From the NCBI GenBank assembly GCA_017882245.1, contig JADGPV010000117.1:1-8377 (forward strand): DNA of 8,377 bases, given 5' to 3'. The DNA is from Bacteroidales bacterium. Lineage in GTDB: Bacteria; Bacteroidota; Bacteroidia; Bacteroidales; VadinHA17. The notes beneath the pieces were generated by a model. The model was not told the origin of the DNA. It made no database searches and saw only the letters and a program-made list of their open reading frames with translations. Of the stretch, positions 6,996 through 8,377 are shown piece after piece; position 1 is the first letter of the stretch, and each line of letters begins with the position of its first letter. The position numbers were made by a program, and so were the translations under genes.

Positions 6996-7667
6996 ATGTC
7001 AGTAAAGATCAGATTAGCTAGGAAAGGCCGCACAAAGCTGGCCTACTACCACATCGTGGTAGCAGATAGCAGGTCGCCACGTGATGGCAGATTCATCGAG
7101 AAGATTGGTATTTACAATCCTCGAACTGACCCGGCAACAATCGACATTAACTTCGAGAAAGCATTGGGTTGGCTGCAGAACGGTGCGCAACCTACGGAAA
7201 CATGCAGAGCAATCCTTAAGTACAAAGGAGTGATGATGAAGAAGCACCTTCTTGAAGGTATGAAGAAGGGTGCTTTTGACGAGGCTGAAGCTGACCGTCG
7301 TTTTAATGAATGGCTGAAGGGTAAGGAAGAGAAGATAGAGGCTAAGAAATCCGGCCTCGAGAAGAAAGGCGAAGAAACACGCAAGCAGAGACTTGAGGCT
7401 GAGACGGCTATCAAGGAGACAAGGGCGGCAGAATATGCGAAGAAACTGGCTGCTCTTGCCGCTGAGGCAGAGGCAGCAGCTAAAGCCGCTGCAGCACCAG
7501 AGGCTGGCCCGGAAGTGATAACAGAGACAGTTGCTGAGGTTGTTACTGAAGCAGAGGTTAAGGCTGAGGCTATTGCTGAAGCAGAGGTTAAGCCTGAGGC
7601 TGTTACTGAAGCTCCTGCCGCTGAGACAAAGGAAGATACTGCAGAAGAGAAAGAGAAGACTGAGTAA
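6996..7667 (+). CDS. rpsP: 30S ribosomal protein S16 with long C-terminal extension
   Basis: Residues 1 to about 80 are a clear S16 domain: MSVKIRLARKGRTKLAYYHI, VVADSRSPRDGRFIEKIGIYNP and an Ala-Leu-Gly-Trp-Leu helix. S16 binds 16S rRNA and guides 30S assembly. S16 of E. coli type is about 80-90 residues; this protein has 223. After a conserved-looking linker (to about 109) comes a highly charged, probably helical Lys/Glu/Ala stretch (110-168), then a Glu/Ala/Val tail with a 10-residue repeat (174-213) and an acidic end. Extended S16 proteins are known in Bacteroidota, but tail length and sequence vary. The start is ATG with no Shine-Dalgarno sequence; the preceding bases are almost pure A/T, which is common in this phylum. 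A strong promoter lies about 50 bases upstream, and rimM follows 26 bases after the stop, so both act in small-subunit biogenesis as one operon. Confidence 0.96.
   Translation: MSVKIRLARKGRTKLAYYHIVVADSRSPRDGRFIEKIGIYNPRTDPATIDINFEKALGWLQNGAQPTETCRAILKYKGVMMKKHLLEGMKKGAFDEAEADRRFNEWLKGKEEKIEAKKSGLEKKGEETRKQRLEAETAIKETRAAEYAKKLAALAAEAEAAAKAAAAPEAGPEVITETVAEVVTEAEVKAEAIAEAEVKPEAVTEAPAAETKEDTAEEKEKTE
7545..7604 (+). repeat. 30-base tandem repeat encoding a 10-residue unit in the S16 tail
   Basis: Two adjacent 30-base units encode TEAEVKAEAI (residues 184-193) and AEAEVKPEAV (194-203). A stretch of 17 bases, CTGAAGCAGAGGTTAAG, is identical in both, beginning at 7546 and 7576. More degenerate units appear to flank them (VITETVAEVV before, TEAPAAETKE after). 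Being an in-frame multiple of three, it can change copy number without breaking the gene. Confidence 0.85.
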
Positions 7668-7693
7668 CAGTCTCCCCTCCCTGCCGCCCGCCT

Positions 7694-8188
7694 GTGAAAA
7701 CAATAGGCAGAATAACAAAAACATACGGCTTCGAAGGAGCCGTAGTTGTTAGAAGTGAAGGTGGCATAAGCAGGGAACCGGAACATGGTGAACCGGTATT
7801 CGTCGTTATAGACGGGATACCGGTTCCCTTTTTTACCCGTGAGGCATTCTCGCCATCCCATGACACACTGGTAATATCGTTTGATGATTACCTGACCGTG
7901 GAATCTGTCAACGGCCTGCGGGGATGCGAAGTCAGAACCAGCCGGGAAGAAGAACATCAGGATGAAACCAACAGCCTCACCGGGTATACTATCATTGATA
8001 AAAAAAGCGGTTTCAAAGGTGTCATTGCAGATGTAATACAAAACCCCGGACAGTCCATTGCTGTAGTGAACACTTCCGCAGGAGAGGTCCTGGTGCCCGT
8101 CCATCCTGACCTTATAATAGCCATTGACGAAAAGAGTAAAATCATTGAGATGTCGCTGCCTTCCGGACTTGCCGGAATAAATGACTGA
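7694..8188 (+). CDS. rimM: Ribosome maturation factor RimM
   Basis: This 164-residue protein assists late 30S assembly, binding S19 and promoting maturation of the 16S rRNA 3' (head) domain. Residues 4-19 (IGRITKTYGFEGAVVV) match the RimM start, normally GxIxxxHGxxGEVxV; here the family His is Tyr11. The LRGCEV motif at 75-80 closes the N-terminal barrel, and a PRC-barrel domain spans about 97-160 (GYTIID, then VLVPVHPDLI and IIEMSLPSGL). The length is typical. The start is GTG at 7694; no better in-frame ATG lies upstream, and this start places the first strand correctly. No Shine-Dalgarno sequence is present; the 26 bases after the rpsP stop are pyrimidine-rich (21 of 26). The pairing with rpsP is widespread in bacteria, but trmD and rplS do not follow here. 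A terminator-like structure lies inside the gene (7773-7834). Confidence 0.95.
   Translation: MKTIGRITKTYGFEGAVVVRSEGGISREPEHGEPVFVVIDGIPVPFFTREAFSPSHDTLVISFDDYLTVESVNGLRGCEVRTSREEEHQDETNSLTGYTIIDKKSGFKGVIADVIQNPGQSIAVVNTSAGEVLVPVHPDLIIAIDEKSKIIEMSLPSGLAGIND
7773..7834 (+). other. Intragenic terminator-like structure in rimM with alternative pairings
   Basis: The arm GGGAACCGG (7773-7781) is exactly complementary to CCGGTTCCC (7820-7828), which is followed directly by six T (7829-7834). A second arm, GAACCGGTAT (7790-7799), is exactly complementary to ATACCGGTTC (7817-7826). The two hairpins share the 3' arm and exclude each other. A GC-rich stem followed at once by a T-run is the layout of an intrinsic terminator, here about 80-140 bases into the coding sequence. 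Function is inference; the encoded Glu-Pro, Glu-Pro and Ile-Pro-Val-Pro residues could produce the complementarity by chance. Confidence 0.35.
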
Positions 8189-8189
8189 C

Positions 8190-8227
8190 CTGCAGCATTT
8201 TTACAAAATGATGCAGCATTGCTTTTC
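8190..8227 (+). terminator. Terminator-like hairpin after rimM
   Basis: Two bases after the rimM stop, CTGCAGCATTTT (8190-8201) pairs with AAAATGATGCAG (8205-8216) around a TAC loop: eleven of twelve positions pair, with a single G-A mismatch. The following bases include a short T-rich stretch (CTTTTCT, 8222-8228), five bases after the stem. The position suits the end of the rpsP-rimM transcript. The stem is rather AT-rich and the T-run is neither immediate nor long, so efficiency is uncertain; it could instead be a regulatory site for the next gene. Confidence 0.42.
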
Positions 8228-8268
8228 TATTGGCGTCTTTGTTGTATAAATTCCTTAAAAAACCGATC

Positions 8269-8377
8269 ATGAAAAAATTATTGTCATTCGCGACTGCATT
8301 GCTGTTGTTCGCTTCAGCTGCAACAGCACAGGATACTTACAAGGAAACCAGGAATGTCACCGGCTTCAATGAGGTCA
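8269..8377 (+). CDS. Exported protein, probably GIN-domain (DUF2807-like), 3' end beyond window
   Basis: Only the first 36 codons are present. They begin with a clear Sec signal peptide: MKK, a hydrophobic core (about residues 4-16) and a likely signal peptidase I site after ATA at about residue 20, leaving an N-terminus QDTYKETRNV. No lipobox cysteine is seen, so the product is probably periplasmic or outer-membrane associated rather than a lipoprotein. The stretch ETRNVTGFNEV resembles the opening of Bacteroidota head-GIN-domain proteins, where a beta-helical domain starts with (E)xRxVxGFxxV. That family has no well-defined function. The gene lies 80 bases after rimM, behind a terminator-like hairpin, so it is probably its own unit; no clear TAnnTTTG promoter was found in the gap. 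Assignment to the GIN family rests on this short motif only. Confidence 0.7.
   Translation, partial: MKKLLSFATALLLFASAATAQDTYKETRNVTGFNEV

Noticed and set aside
7545..7613. Tandem repeat as a CRISPR or mobile-element remnant
   Set aside because: The units are in frame, encode the S16 tail, and have no spacers or flanking target duplications.
7014..7724. 236-codon minus-strand open frame opposite rpsP
   Set aside because: Leu/Ser/Cys/Phe-rich low-complexity translation produced by the complement of the Glu/Ala/Lys codons; not a gene.
7112..8104. 330-codon open frame on the minus strand across rpsP and rimM
   Set aside because: It lies wholly antisense to two well-recognised genes. Its Ser/Ala-rich sequence is the complement of the repetitive S16 tail, and no family resemblance is seen.
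8222..8268. Promoter for the exported protein (TTTG at 8238-8241, TATAAATT near 8245)
   Set aside because: Element order and spacing do not fit the TTTG-N19-21-TAnnTTTG pattern in any arrangement tried.

Overview
The window reads as an ordinary chromosomal segment of a Bacteroidota bacterium, perhaps order Bacteroidales. The support for this is a large sensor that joins a two-component-regulator propeller to a SpoIIE phosphatase, a ribosomal protein S16 with a long Ala/Glu/Lys tail, a promoter of the Bacteroidota type (TTTG-N19-TAnnTTTG) before that gene, genes that lack Shine-Dalgarno sequences, and the beginning of a GIN-domain-like secreted protein. There are no tRNA or rRNA genes, insertion sequences, CRISPR arrays or prophage genes. 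No clearly new multi-gene system is visible.

Layout. Bases 1-2382 (+) hold the 3' part of a membrane sensor phosphatase: eight propeller repeats, a Y_Y_Y domain, one membrane segment, a coiled coil and a SpoIIE/PP2C domain. It converges, with only two bases between the stop codons, on a minus-strand cluster that runs dnaE (6819-3334), trxA (3284-2967) and a LOG-family nucleotide phosphoribohydrolase (2960-2385). dnaE encodes the replicative DNA polymerase III alpha subunit, trxA a classical thioredoxin. The LOG gene follows trxA by 6 bases, so these two are very probably co-transcribed.

A 176-base divergent intergenic region (6820-6995) separates dnaE from a plus-strand rpsP-rimM pair. It carries a good promoter for rpsP and a half-match for dnaE. 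rpsP (ribosomal protein S16) and rimM (16S rRNA maturation factor) both serve 30S subunit assembly and are spaced as an operon. trmD and rplS, which follow rimM in many other bacteria, are absent. Instead an imperfect terminator-like hairpin follows, and then the start of an exported protein gene that runs off the window.

The items most worth a second look are a terminator-like structure with two alternative pairings inside the rimM coding sequence, the repeat-bearing tail of S16, and the sensor phosphatase, which has all its metal ligands but no visible partner gene.
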